Assembly (NCBI GenBank): GCA_037890055.1
Contig: JBBKBD010000019.1
Length of the DNA stretch: 39,215 bases
Strand: one strand, 5' to 3'
Source: Mediannikoviicoccus sp037890055
GTDB taxonomy: Bacteria > Bacillota > Clostridia > Tissierellales > Peptoniphilaceae
Shown here: piece after piece, positions 9,068 to 16,422 of the stretch
Layout: the number at the start of each line of letters is the position of its first letter
How positions within the stretch are numbered: position 1 is the stretch's first letter
Position numbers and translations under genes: made by a program
Notes under the pieces: generated by a model
The model's input: only the letters and a program-made list of their open reading frames with translations
Database searches by the model: none
Told to the model about the DNA's origin: nothing

Positions 9068-9069
9068 AG

Positions 9070-10359
9070 TTAGAAAGGAAGTTGATCATCACTTGGAAAA
9101 TCAAATCCTGAATTAGAATCATCAGTAAAATCTTTATTGTATTCACTGTGGTCGCATAAGATTCCATCTATAAAAAATCTTGTTTTAGCCCCACAAGTTT
9201 CGCAGTATCTGGCATTACTTGGGTTATGATGTATTTCACCATCAAAACCATTAAAATTCTGAGTATGAATTCCTTCACAATCATTATATAAGTTCGTTCC
9301 ACATATTTTGCAAAATAATGCATCATCACTAAATTCTTCATTTCCACATTTAGGACAAATTTTTACTTTCATTGTTGATTCATCAAATTCTACACCATCT
9401 TCATAAAGCATATCTCGTTCACCTCTTTTTTCTGTAATCTCTTTAATATAATCTTTCATTGTAGTGGGACTTCCACATGTTGAGCAGTAATAATCAGTTA
9501 GTCTAACTTCGTGATCCTTGTTATCAGAACAAGAGTTATATATAGGAACCCCACATATAGGACAAAATTTTGCATGACGGTTAAAGTTGTTATGACCACA
9601 TATAATACAAGTACTATACTTAATAGAATTGTTACTATCAGATAAACGCTTATATTTAAATCCAAAAGCTAAAGATTTAGAACCACAATTAGCACAATAG
9701 TCTGTTCCTTTTTCGTGTTCAACACCACACTCAGGGCAATATATACTGAGAGGATTAAATGTGTTTTTGAAAAAAGCTAACATAGAATTAGAAAAATCTC
9801 TTAAATCTCTTGATATATATTTTAATCTTACTTCTGCAGCATTATAAGTAATTTCAAATAAACTAGAAAGCGTAGAAGGATTTTCCTTTTTTTCAAATGC
9901 TACAACTTGTTCAGCAAGTGGTGCAGGTGTTAGTAAATTTCTAGCAAAATTATTTGCTTCTTTTTCAAGTTCTTTGTATTTATGTTTACCAACACCCTTT
10001 CTGGATAGAACATCAACACCATACATTTGGTGATGACCAATAAAAATATGTCCTAGTTCATGAGCGATGGTAAATCTAATCCAGTTCTCAGTTTTATCCA
10101 CGTCATTATAATAAATAATATACTTATTTGTATCGTGTCTATAACTACAAGCGCCTAAATCACTATCGAAAAAATCAATCACATCTTGTAAAGAACAGTT
10201 AGCATCATTCATATATTCAGAGTAAGTTTTTACACTGATTTCATTGCTAAAGTAATCAATAATTTTATTTAAATCAATAGGAATTTCAGAGATTTCGGCA
10301 TCTTCCAATAATTCATATGATTTCTCTAGGGAAATCTTATAATCTGGAGCATACCTCAC
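9070..10359 (-). CDS. ImmA/IrrE family metallopeptidase with C-terminal zinc-knuckle array
   Basis: The first about 190 residues form an ImmA/IrrE (peptidase M78) domain with the HEXXH zinc motif HELGH at 100-104 and a downstream glutamate ligand in EKEANNFARNLL (E134). Proteins of this family cleave or inactivate phage and ICE repressors upon DNA damage. The second half is unusual: cysteine pairs at 208/211 and 222/225, 251/254 and 266/269, 292/295, 335/338 and 350/353, and 386/389, like a chain of zinc ribbons. At 429 aa it is about two to three times the size of ImmA alone. Translation starts at GTG 10359 with GGAG about 10 nt upstream, directly behind the repressor gene, so the two are one operon. 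The usual partner would be the XRE protein. Confidence 0.85.
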   Translation of the reverse strand: MRYAPDYKISLEKSYELLEDAEISEIPIDLNKIIDYFSNEISVKTYSEYMNDANCSLQDVIDFFDSDLGACSYRHDTNKYIIYYNDVDKTENWIRFTIAHELGHIFIGHHQMYGVDVLSRKGVGKHKYKELEKEANNFARNLLTPAPLAEQVVAFEKKENPSTLSSLFEITYNAAEVRLKYISRDLRDFSNSMLAFFKNTFNPLSIYCPECGVEHEKGTDYCANCGSKSLAFGFKYKRLSDSNNSIKYSTCIICGHNNFNRHAKFCPICGVPIYNSCSDNKDHEVRLTDYYCSTCGSPTTMKDYIKEITEKRGERDMLYEDGVEFDESTMKVKICPKCGNEEFSDDALFCKICGTNLYNDCEGIHTQNFNGFDGEIHHNPSNARYCETCGAKTRFFIDGILCDHSEYNKDFTDDSNSGFDFPSDDQLPF

Positions 10360-10361
10360 TA

Positions 10362-10706
10362 TTACATATCTCCATTTGCATTGCCGAATTCTTCTTCAAA
10401 ATGCTTCTTTAATACCTTTAACATCTCTTCTTTTTTTCCTTGATCCATGTTTCTTGCTGCTCTTTGAATAATACGAATTTCTGGTTCATCATCTATTTGC
10501 TTATTTAAGGCAAGCAGATAATTATAGTCGACTTGTAGAACTTCAGATATAGCCTTAAGAGTGTTATTATCTGGAGTTATTTTATCGTCGTTTTCAATTC
10601 TTGAAACTGTAGAATTACTAATTTTTACTTTTTTTGCCAATTCACGCTGAGATATTCCTAGTTTTTCACGTCTATTGGATATAACCTTTCCCAAAGTATC
10701 TTTCAT
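10362..10706 (-). CDS. XRE family phage repressor (CI-like)
   Basis: The product (114 aa) has an N-terminal helix-turn-helix of the lambda Cro/CI type (LGISQRELAKKVKISNSTVSRIE, given here as residues about 18-40) and a short charged C-terminus that may dimerise. It should bind the palindromic operator just upstream and hold the lysogenic state, with relief by the ImmA-like protease encoded next to it. ATG 10706 is chosen because AAGGAGG (10714-10720) lies 7 nt upstream; a longer frame from 10748 would begin inside the operator and lacks family similarity. Confidence 0.88.
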   Translation of the reverse strand: MKDTLGKVISNRREKLGISQRELAKKVKISNSTVSRIENDDKITPDNNTLKAISEVLQVDYNYLLALNKQIDDEPEIRIIQRAARNMDQGKKEEMLKVLKKHFEEEFGNANGDM

Positions 10707-10723
10707 AAAACTTCCTCCTTGTA

Positions 10724-10775
10724 ATAAATTATACCACAAGTGTTGCATGTAATCAACACTTGTGGTATAATTTAT
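10724..10775. promoter_or_regulatory. Divergent promoters inside a perfect 22-bp inverted repeat (lysogeny switch)
   Basis: Arms 10724-10745 and 10754-10775 are exact inverted copies around the 8-nt spacer catgtaat. Each strand carries a promoter with 17-nt spacing. Rightward: TTGCAT 10743-10748 and TATAAT 10766-10771. Leftward: TTGATT 10756-10751 and TATAAT 10733-10728. Their -35 boxes overlap, so polymerase or repressor bound on one side should exclude the other. This is the expected CI/Cro-type control region for the XRE repressor and early operon. Confidence 0.88.
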
Positions 10776-10855
10776 GTTGAATAGATGGAACGAGATAACT
10801 TCTATATTTTTTTAAGTTGAGCGTTCCATTAAATCAACAACAAGAAAGAAGTTAT
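10776..10855 (+). ncRNA. Pseudoknot-capable leader of the early transcript
   Basis: Just after the early promoter, 10785-10792 pairs with 10822-10829 (8 bp), extended by gttga 10776-10780 with tcaac 10834-10838. The loop segment 10795-10803 (ataacttct) is perfectly complementary to 10847-10855 (agaagttat), outside the first stem. The crossing pairs fit an H-type pseudoknot or two exclusive folds. A cis-acting antitermination or translation-control role is inferred only. Confidence 0.45.
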
Positions 10856-10887
10856 TTTATCACAAGCTAAAATATAAAGAAAGGAAG

Positions 10888-11112
10888 ATGCCTATTAAAG
10901 AAATTCAAGAAGTAAAAGATGCAAATAATAAACTTATTTGTAAAATTGAAGCAGAAACTGGGATATTACAAAATATCTATAAAAAACAAGAAATTAAAGT
11001 TAGACTTGAAGTCGGACAAAGTATTGAACTAGCTAGAGGTGGATGTATCACCTTAGTTAAAAGAATAGATAAAACAGAGTACGACATAAAGAGTTACAAA
11101 AAATCAGCATAA
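10888..11112 (+). CDS. Small early phage protein, function unknown
   Basis: This is a 74-aa protein of mixed charge and mainly beta/loop character, with no recognised motif. It is the first gene after the rightward promoter, in the position where Cro or small early regulators often lie, but it shows no helix-turn-helix. AAGGAAG directly abuts the ATG, which is unusually tight. A strong terminator follows. I do not recognise the family. Confidence 0.6.
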   Translation: MPIKEIQEVKDANNKLICKIEAETGILQNIYKKQEIKVRLEVGQSIELARGGCITLVKRIDKTEYDIKSYKKSA

Positions 11113-11133
11113 ATTTTTAAGAGCTGCAAGACG

Positions 11134-11170
11134 GCCTAATTTATCTTAACGGATGAATTAGGCTTTTTTT
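11134..11170 (+). terminator. Strong intrinsic terminator
   Basis: Arms 11134-11145 and 11152-11163 pair over 12 bp (one wobble) around a 6-nt loop, followed by seven T (11164-11170). It would stop early transcription just after the first small gene unless read through. Confidence 0.85.
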
Positions 11171-11196
11171 ATTACAAATTATATCAAGCCTGATTA

Positions 11197-11366
11197 GCTA
11201 TAAGGGCGTGAGATACACATATAAACTAATTTCAATCAATTTTGAAAGAAGTATATGGAGTACCTCTAGTTTCTTATAGCCTTTTTTAGGTGAAAGACAA
11301 CTATGCTCCATAAACTGTAGGTAAAATTTGTATTTCTCGCTCCTTGCTATCAGGCAAGAAAGCGAG
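11197..11366 (+). ncRNA. Structured leader ahead of the sigma-like gene
   Basis: A closing stem 11197-11204/11273-11280 followed by T6 (11282-11287) looks like a large terminator-ended RNA domain. Inside it, 11254-11260 (tatggag) and 11261-11272 can pair with 11306-11312 (ctccata) and 11312-11323 downstream, in crossing order. Next, 11336-11341/11361-11366 and 11343-11347/11354-11358 form a hairpin whose 3' arm contains most of the likely Shine-Dalgarno sequence (gcgagga). This about 230-nt gene-free stretch therefore looks regulatory. I do not recognise a known riboswitch class; the layout loosely recalls phage C4 antisense RNA. Confidence 0.45.
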
Positions 11367-11373
11367 GAATATT

Positions 11374-11961
11374 TTGAAAATTAGAAAGACTAGATCGGAC
11401 GAAAGAACCATGTATGTTTATAGGTTTGCAGATGAAACAAAAGTGGAACTAAAACCAGGAAAAGATGGGATAACAGAAGTGGACATCAAAAAACTACATG
11501 CTTTAGATGATAGTGAAGTTTACTATAACAACAAGAATCTAAGACCTGAACGAACTAAAGAAGAGAAAGCTGAAATAGATGCGTGGAAACAAGAATTTAT
11601 AAGCGGCTTTAAGAAGAGTCATGGATACGAACCTAATGAGGATTTGTTAAAAGGAGAAGTAGAGGAAAGATTCCCAAGAAATTATAACTTATCTCTTGAT
11701 TTCGATAACGATGGGGATATTGATCCAGATAAAAGATTAATAGCAACTATTAAATCCAAAGACATGAATGAAGAATTTGAATGGTCGGAGCATATGGAAG
11801 ATATACTTTCTTTATTAACGGATAAACAGCGATTAGTAATCAAGTTGATGTATGTAGATGGATACAAGCAGTCAGAAATTGCAGATTTAATGAACATATC
11901 TTCAGCTGCGGTTAAGAAACATTTGGATAAGGCAAAAGAAACAATCAAAAATAATTTTTAA
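11374..11961 (+). CDS. Sigma-70-like HTH regulator of the phage early region
   Basis: The C-terminal 60 residues (LSLLTDKQRLVIKLMYVDGYKQ ... YKQSEIADLMNISSAAVKKHLDKAKETI) form a sigma-70 region 4-type helix-turn-helix; the N-terminal part has a small beta region (MYVYRFADETKVELKPG). Similar proteins are common early regulators in clostridial phages and ICEs. The start is uncertain: TTG 11374 has GAGGA 5 nt upstream (inside a hairpin), ATG 11410 is the first ATG, and TTG 11344 is further upstream but lies in the hairpin. A canonical sigma region 2 is absent, so it is more likely a regulator than a full sigma factor. Confidence 0.75.
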   Translation: MKIRKTRSDERTMYVYRFADETKVELKPGKDGITEVDIKKLHALDDSEVYYNNKNLRPERTKEEKAEIDAWKQEFISGFKKSHGYEPNEDLLKGEVEERFPRNYNLSLDFDNDGDIDPDKRLIATIKSKDMNEEFEWSEHMEDILSLLTDKQRLVIKLMYVDGYKQSEIADLMNISSAAVKKHLDKAKETIKNNF

Positions 11962-11968
11962 ATATTTT

Positions 11969-11996
11969 AGGACGAGGTTAAAAACTCGTCCTTTTT
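11969..11996 (+). terminator. Intrinsic terminator after the sigma-like gene
   Basis: Arms 11969-11976 and 11985-11992 pair perfectly over 8 bp, followed by T5. It overlaps the start of the conserved 18-nt leader motif. No promoter is visible between it and the next gene, which implies regulated read-through or processing. Confidence 0.8.
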
Positions 11997-12046
11997 CTTT
12001 GCCTGTGATTTGTAAGGGAGATGACCCTTTCAGAAAGGAGGCAAAC
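11994..12046 (+). promoter_or_regulatory. Conserved leader element (copy 1) enclosing the ribosome binding site
   Basis: It begins with the 18-mer tttctttgcctgtgattt (11994-12011), which recurs exactly at 16366-16383. Segment 11998-12004 (tttgcct) pairs with 12039-12045 (aggcaaa), which includes the end of the Shine-Dalgarno AAAGGAGG (12034-12041). An inner hairpin, 12014-12018/12025-12029, sits in the loop. The fold should limit ribosome access to ATG 12047. Confidence 0.55.
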
Positions 12047-12298
12047 ATGAGGCACAAAATAATCATTAATGTAACAAATGAGAAAGGACAAAAAACAAAT
12101 GTCCTTAAAGGTGCAGTCGGGAAAATTCCAAACAGATTAATAAAATTTTTGTTTGGAGATTACAGACAAATTTATCTATTAGACCCTGGGATGACAGTTG
12201 ATTCAGTGGATGTTAGAGAAATCGAGAAAGGAGAAAAAAGTGTCAAGAATAAAGCTACTAATGGAAATCAAAGAAGATGCAGAGAATCTTGCATCTAG
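12047..12298 (+). CDS. Small phage protein, function unknown
   Basis: This is an 83-aa basic protein (MRHKIIINVTNEKGQKTNVL..) with beta-strand character at the N-terminus and a lysine/arginine-rich tail. It is the first gene of the DUF2800-PolA cluster. AAAGGAGG lies 5 nt upstream of ATG 12047; the longer frame would start inside the hairpin leader. It overlaps the next gene by 59 nt in another frame. No recognised domain. Confidence 0.6.
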   Translation: MRHKIIINVTNEKGQKTNVLKGAVGKIPNRLIKFLFGDYRQIYLLDPGMTVDSVDVREIEKGEKSVKNKATNGNQRRCRESCI

Positions 12299-12536
12299 TA
12301 TAGGTGTCCTTCTCACAGCACTAGAAAGTGATGAGGTACTACCTAAAGAAGAAAAGGTAAAACAAGAAGAAAAGATTTATGAGATTGAAGATGTTAGAAA
12401 GATATTAGCTTATAAATCAAGATTAGGTCATACGGCTAAGATAAGAGAACTCTTAGAAAAGTATGGGGCTAAAAAGTTATCTGAGATTGATCCGAGTAAC
12501 TATAAAAACTTGGTGGCAGATGTGGAGAAACTCTGA
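12240..12536 (+). CDS. Small alpha-helical phage protein, function unknown
   Basis: This is a 98-aa mostly helical acidic protein. The second half (IYEIEDVRKILAYKSRLGHTAK... IRELLEKYGAKKLSEIDP) has the pattern seen in small phage proteins encoded ahead of DUF2800 genes. GTG 12240 is chosen because AAAGGAG (12227-12233) lies 6 nt upstream. Its TGA stop overlaps the next ATG by one base, so translation is coupled to the DUF2800 nuclease and the two may work together. No enzymatic motif is visible. Confidence 0.68.
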   Translation: MSRIKLLMEIKEDAENLASSIGVLLTALESDEVLPKEEKVKQEEKIYEIEDVRKILAYKSRLGHTAKIRELLEKYGAKKLSEIDPSNYKNLVADVEKL

Positions 12537-13651
12537 TGGGTGATCACGCAATATTGTCTGCCTCAAGTAGTTCACGTTGGATTCACTGCCCACCAAGCGT
12601 TAGGCTTTCTGAAAAATATGCAGATGAATCTACTAGTCCGTATGCACTTGAAGGCACATCGGCTCATGCCTTAGCAGAATATAAACTAAAAAAGATATTA
12701 GGCTTAGATATCAAAGACCCAACAGAGGATTTAGATTTTTATGATGAAGAAATGGATGAGCTAACTGAGGGATATGCTTCATATGTGACAGAAGTAATAA
12801 GTAGGTACGAAAGCCCAGCCGTCTTTGTGGAAGAAAGACTTGACCTATCAGACTATGTTAAGGAGTCCTTTGGCACAGCTGACTGTGTAGTTGTTGGAGG
12901 AAAAGAACTTCATGTAATAGATCTAAAGTATGGTCAGGGAGTTTTAGTAGATGCTAAAGAGAATTCACAACTCATGTTATATGGACTTGGTGCTCTAATT
13001 CTCTTCGATGGAATTTATGATATTGAAAATGTAATACTTCATATCTATCAACCAAGAAGATGCAATATCTCAACTTATGAAATCAATAAGATAGAACTTT
13101 ATGAGTGGGGAGAAACCATAAGAGAAATTGCTGAGAAAGCCTATAAAGGCGAGGGGGAATTCTCTTGTGGAGAATGGTGCATTTTCTGCAAAGCTAAGAA
13201 TAAATGCAGGAAAAGAGCAGAAGAAAATCTAAAACTAGCACAAGAAGAATTTATTCTACCACCAGAACTATCTGATGATGAAATTGAAGAGATTCTACCA
13301 AAACTAGATGAAATGGAACAATGGGTCAAAGACATCAAGGCTTACGCTTTAGAAAGAGCAATGAAGGGTCATAGATGGAAGGATCTAAAACTTGTCGAAG
13401 GTAGGTCTAATAGGAAATACCGAGATGAAGATGAAGTTGTAAAAAAAGTAAAAGAACTGGGATTCAATCCCTTTGAAGAAAAGTTACTTGGCATCACAGC
13501 TATGACTAAGTTACTAGGTAAGAAAGTCTTTGATGAAAATATCAGCGACTTATTAGAAAAACCAAAAGGAAAGTTAACCTTAGTAAGCATTGATGACAAG
13601 AGGGAAGAAGTAAAAATTGACAATGTTAAAGAAGAATTTGGAGGTAAATAA
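12536..13651 (+). CDS. DUF2800 family PD-(D/E)XK nuclease, RecB/Cas4-like
   Basis: This 371-aa protein matches DUF2800, related to RecB/Cas4 nucleases. It shows a start motif SASSSSRWIHCPPSVRLSE, GTSAHALAEYKL, and the catalytic core ADCVVVGGKELHVIDLKYG, where D and D-x-K supply metal ligands, followed by NSQLMLYGLG. The cysteines in IHCP and in CGEWCIFCKAKNKC suit a Cas4/AddB-type Fe-S cluster. It is likely a recombination or DNA-end-processing nuclease working with the DUF2815 protein encoded next. ATG 12536 overlaps the previous stop. Confidence 0.85.
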   Translation: MGDHAILSASSSSRWIHCPPSVRLSEKYADESTSPYALEGTSAHALAEYKLKKILGLDIKDPTEDLDFYDEEMDELTEGYASYVTEVISRYESPAVFVEERLDLSDYVKESFGTADCVVVGGKELHVIDLKYGQGVLVDAKENSQLMLYGLGALILFDGIYDIENVILHIYQPRRCNISTYEINKIELYEWGETIREIAEKAYKGEGEFSCGEWCIFCKAKNKCRKRAEENLKLAQEEFILPPELSDDEIEEILPKLDEMEQWVKDIKAYALERAMKGHRWKDLKLVEGRSNRKYRDEDEVVKKVKELGFNPFEEKLLGITAMTKLLGKKVFDENISDLLEKPKGKLTLVSIDDKREEVKIDNVKEEFGGK

Positions 13652-13652
13652 T

Positions 13653-14204
13653 ATGTCAAATATGAATAAAACAAAAGTAATTACAGGTGAGGTTAGATTA
13701 AGCTATGCAAATGTTTGGGAACCAAAGTCAATCAATGGTGGTAAAGAAAGGTACTCAGTATCTGTCATTATCCCAAAGAGCGACCAAAAGACAATTGAGA
13801 AAATTGAAAAAGCAGTAGATGCTGCTATTGATGAAGGGCTTTCTAAATTTAATGGTAAGAAACCAAATAAAAAAGCTATCAAACTTCCATTAAGGGATGG
13901 TGACACAGAAAAAGATGATGAGGCATATGCAGATGCATACTTCTTAAATGCCAACTCTATGACAGCACCTCAAATTGTGGATAGAAATGTAGAACCTATT
14001 CTTGATAGAAGTGAAGTCTACTCAGGGGTTTATGCGAGGGTATCCCTTAACTTTTATGCCTACAACGTAAATGGCAATAAGGGCGTTGCCGTAGGTCTTG
14101 GAAATATTCAAAAACTAAGAGATGGGCAACCTCTAGGAAATAGGTCTAATGCAACAGATGACTTTGATGCCATGGACGATGATGATGAAGATTTCTTAGC
14201 ATAG
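13653..14204 (+). CDS. DUF2815 family phage single-strand DNA-binding-like protein
   Basis: The product (183 aa) matches DUF2815, which always travels with DUF2800 and phage PolA. An OB-fold-like beta-rich body begins VITGEVRLSYANVWEPKS and ends in the acidic tail DDFDAMDDDDEDFLA, as in SSB proteins, where the tail recruits partner enzymes. It is expected to bind ssDNA during phage replication or annealing. GGAGGT (13640-13645) is 7 nt ahead of ATG 13653; an apparent start 36 nt upstream lies inside the previous gene. Confidence 0.85.
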   Translation: MSNMNKTKVITGEVRLSYANVWEPKSINGGKERYSVSVIIPKSDQKTIEKIEKAVDAAIDEGLSKFNGKKPNKKAIKLPLRDGDTEKDDEAYADAYFLNANSMTAPQIVDRNVEPILDRSEVYSGVYARVSLNFYAYNVNGNKGVAVGLGNIQKLRDGQPLGNRSNATDDFDAMDDDDEDFLA

Positions 14205-14213
14205 GAGGAAGAA

Positions 14214-14435
14214 ATGGAATATTTTATAACAGCGTCTATATTAGGAATCTGGGCATTTGTTTGGTACAAGTTTGGATATGTCCAAGCTGAGTTAAAAGAA
14301 TCAAACACAAGAATTAGAGAAATATATAGAAAAATTAAATTTGGTATAGAAGATATTAAACGTGAAGTTAAGGAATGCAAAAGGCTATTAGAAGAATTAA
14401 GTGATAAATATGAAGAGAATATCAATAGACCTTGA
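14214..14435 (+). CDS. Small membrane-anchored coiled-coil protein, function unknown
   Basis: This 73-aa protein has one N-terminal membrane helix (about 3-22, FITASILGIWAFVWYKFGY) and a strongly charged helix predicted as coiled coil (about 25-70). GGAGGAA precedes the ATG. It lies between the SSB-like gene and polA, overlapping polA. It may anchor a replication or recombination complex at the membrane, but this is a guess. Confidence 0.65.
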   Translation: MEYFITASILGIWAFVWYKFGYVQAELKESNTRIREIYRKIKFGIEDIKREVKECKRLLEELSDKYEENINRP

Positions 14436-16341
14436 AACCTATTCTTCAGTTGATTTAGGAAAAAGTGGTGTATATAAATATGCTGAGAGTGAGGATTTTG
14501 AAATCCTCCTCTTTGCATATTCATTAAATGATGAGAAAGTACAAGTTATTGATTTAGCAAGTGGAGATATTATTCCTGAAGAAATATTATCGGCACTTAG
14601 TGATGAAAGCATAGAAAAGTGGGCCTTTAACGCAAACTTTGAAAGGGTGTGTCTATCTAGATTTTTAGGCAAGAGATTGAAACCTCAAGGCTGGCACTGC
14701 ACTATGATTTGGGCAGCCTATCTTGGATTACCTTTATCGCTTGAAAAAGTTGGAGAGGTTTTGAAGCTAGATAAGCAAAAGATGAATGAAGGGAAGGCCC
14801 TTATAAGATATTTTTCTATTCCATGTAAACCTACTAAGACCAATGGTATGAGGACAAGAAATCTACCACATCACGATTTAGAAAAGTGGTCTACCTTTAA
14901 GGAATATAACCAAAGAGATGTGGAAACAGAAATGGCGATTAAGAAAAAACTATCAGCCTTTCCTATGCCTCAATCAGAATGGGAAAACTACTGGATAGAC
15001 CAAAACATCAATGACAGAGGAATTTTAATTGATGAAGTTTTAGTTGATTCAGCTATTAAATTTGATGAGATATTACGAGATAAAAACATGGATATAGCCA
15101 TAGGATTAACTGGTCTTGAAAATCCAAACTCTCCCTTACAGCTAAAAGAATGGCTTAATAAAAAAGGCTTAGAGATAGATTCCTTAGCTAAGAAAGATGT
15201 AGAGTCTGCTCTTAAAAATGCTGAAGGTCATATTAAAGAAGTTTTGGAACTTAGACAAGAACTATCTAAGTCTTCAGTTAGAAAATATGATGCTATGAAA
15301 AATGTAAAAGGAAAAGACAATCGAGCAAGAGGTCTGATCCAATTTTATGGAGCAAATAGAACTGGAAGATATTCAGGAAGGCTTATTCAAGTTCAAAATC
15401 TAAGAAGAAATAATCTAAAGGATTTAGAACTTGCTAGGAGTCTTGTAAAAAATAGAGATTATGAAACTATGGAAATTCTCTATGAATCCCCGTCTGATAT
15501 TTTATCCCAACTAATAAGGACAGCCTTCATACCAAAAGAAGGCACTAGATTTATTATTTCAGACTTTTCAGCAATAGAGGCTCGTGTTCTTGCATGGCTT
15601 GCAGGAGAACAATGGGTGCTGGATGCATTTGAAAATGGAGAAGATATCTATTGTAGAACGGCATCTAGGATGTTTGGAGTGCCAATTGAAAAGCATGGAA
15701 TAAACGGTCACCTTAGACAAAAAGGAAAGATAGCTACTTTAGCCTGCGGTTATCAAGGGGCATTAGGTGCTCTAAAAGCAATGGGTGGAATTGAGATGGG
15801 TTTATCTGAAGATGAGCTTCAATCAATAGTCGATTCCTGGCGAGAGGCAAATCCAAATATAGTAAGTCTTTGGTGGGACATAGATTCAGTCGTAAAAAGA
15901 GTTGTAAAGACTAGAACTAAAGAAGAATATAAGAACCTAGTTATTAGTTATGAAAAGGGGATTCTCTTTATAGAACTACCTTCAAAAAGAAGTCTTGCTT
16001 ATCCAAAGGCAAAAATCGGGACGAATCGATTTGGTGGAGAGTCAATTGTCTATGAAGGAATCGTAGTAGGAAATAAGTGGGACAAGATAGAATCCTACGG
16101 AGGAAAGTTTGTAGAGAATATAGTTCAAGCAATAGCCAGAGATATTTTAGCAGAGGCTATGATGAGACTTGAGAAAAAAGGATTTAATATCGTCATGCAT
16201 ATCCATGATGAAGTTGTAATAGAAAGTGATTCATCTAGTATCGAAGAAATAAATGAAATCATGTCCTTAGTACCTAGTTGGGCACATGGACTTATCTTAG
16301 ATGCAGATGGGTTTGAAAGTGAATTTTATAAAAAAGATTAA
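14410..16341 (+). CDS. Phage DNA polymerase, family A
   Basis: This 643-aa polymerase has an N-terminal 3'-5' exonuclease (ISIDLETYSS with the DxE pair; AFNANFERVCL; YNQRDVETE) and a complete polymerase domain. Motif A is SDFSAIEAR with D385; motif B is RQKGKIATLACGYQGALGAL; motif C is HDE at 599-601. It lacks the 5' nuclease domain of bacterial Pol I, as phage enzymes do, and should replicate the phage genome with the primase-helicase encoded downstream. ATG 14410 matches the family start; GTG 14401, with a weak AGAAG upstream, is an alternative. It overlaps the small membrane protein gene by 26 nt. Confidence 0.94.
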   Translation: MKRISIDLETYSSVDLGKSGVYKYAESEDFEILLFAYSLNDEKVQVIDLASGDIIPEEILSALSDESIEKWAFNANFERVCLSRFLGKRLKPQGWHCTMIWAAYLGLPLSLEKVGEVLKLDKQKMNEGKALIRYFSIPCKPTKTNGMRTRNLPHHDLEKWSTFKEYNQRDVETEMAIKKKLSAFPMPQSEWENYWIDQNINDRGILIDEVLVDSAIKFDEILRDKNMDIAIGLTGLENPNSPLQLKEWLNKKGLEIDSLAKKDVESALKNAEGHIKEVLELRQELSKSSVRKYDAMKNVKGKDNRARGLIQFYGANRTGRYSGRLIQVQNLRRNNLKDLELARSLVKNRDYETMEILYESPSDILSQLIRTAFIPKEGTRFIISDFSAIEARVLAWLAGEQWVLDAFENGEDIYCRTASRMFGVPIEKHGINGHLRQKGKIATLACGYQGALGALKAMGGIEMGLSEDELQSIVDSWREANPNIVSLWWDIDSVVKRVVKTRTKEEYKNLVISYEKGILFIELPSKRSLAYPKAKIGTNRFGGESIVYEGIVVGNKWDKIESYGGKFVENIVQAIARDILAEAMMRLEKKGFNIVMHIHDEVVIESDSSSIEEINEIMSLVPSWAHGLILDADGFESEFYKKD

Positions 16342-16372
16342 AGAGGGGGTTAAAAATCTCCTCTATTTCTTT
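16342..16372 (+). terminator. Terminator-like hairpin after polA
   Basis: Arms 16342-16349 and 16357-16364 pair (two wobbles) around a 7-nt loop. The following U tract is interrupted (atttcttt). It abuts the polA stop and merges into the second copy of the conserved leader, the same arrangement as at 11969-12011. Confidence 0.55.
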
Positions 16373-16415
16373 GCCTGTGATTTAGGAGGGAAACCTCTTA
16401 AAAATTCACAGGAGG
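16366..16415 (+). promoter_or_regulatory. Conserved leader element (copy 2) enclosing the ribosome binding site
   Basis: The exact 18-mer of 11994-12011 recurs at 16366-16383. Segment 16374-16380 (cctgtga) pairs with 16406-16412 (tcacagg), which overlaps the Shine-Dalgarno AGGAGG (16410-16415). An inner 6-bp hairpin (16384-16389/16394-16399) has a GAAA tetraloop. The arms differ in sequence from copy 1 but keep the fold. Confidence 0.55.
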
Positions 16416-16422
16416 TAATTCA

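Noticed and set aside
10707..10748. Longer start for the XRE repressor
   Set aside because: It would begin inside the operator palindrome; AAGGAGG fixes the start at 10706.
11374..11961. Full sigma factor
   Set aside because: Only a region 4-like HTH is visible; no region 2 core-binding or -10-recognition segment is present.
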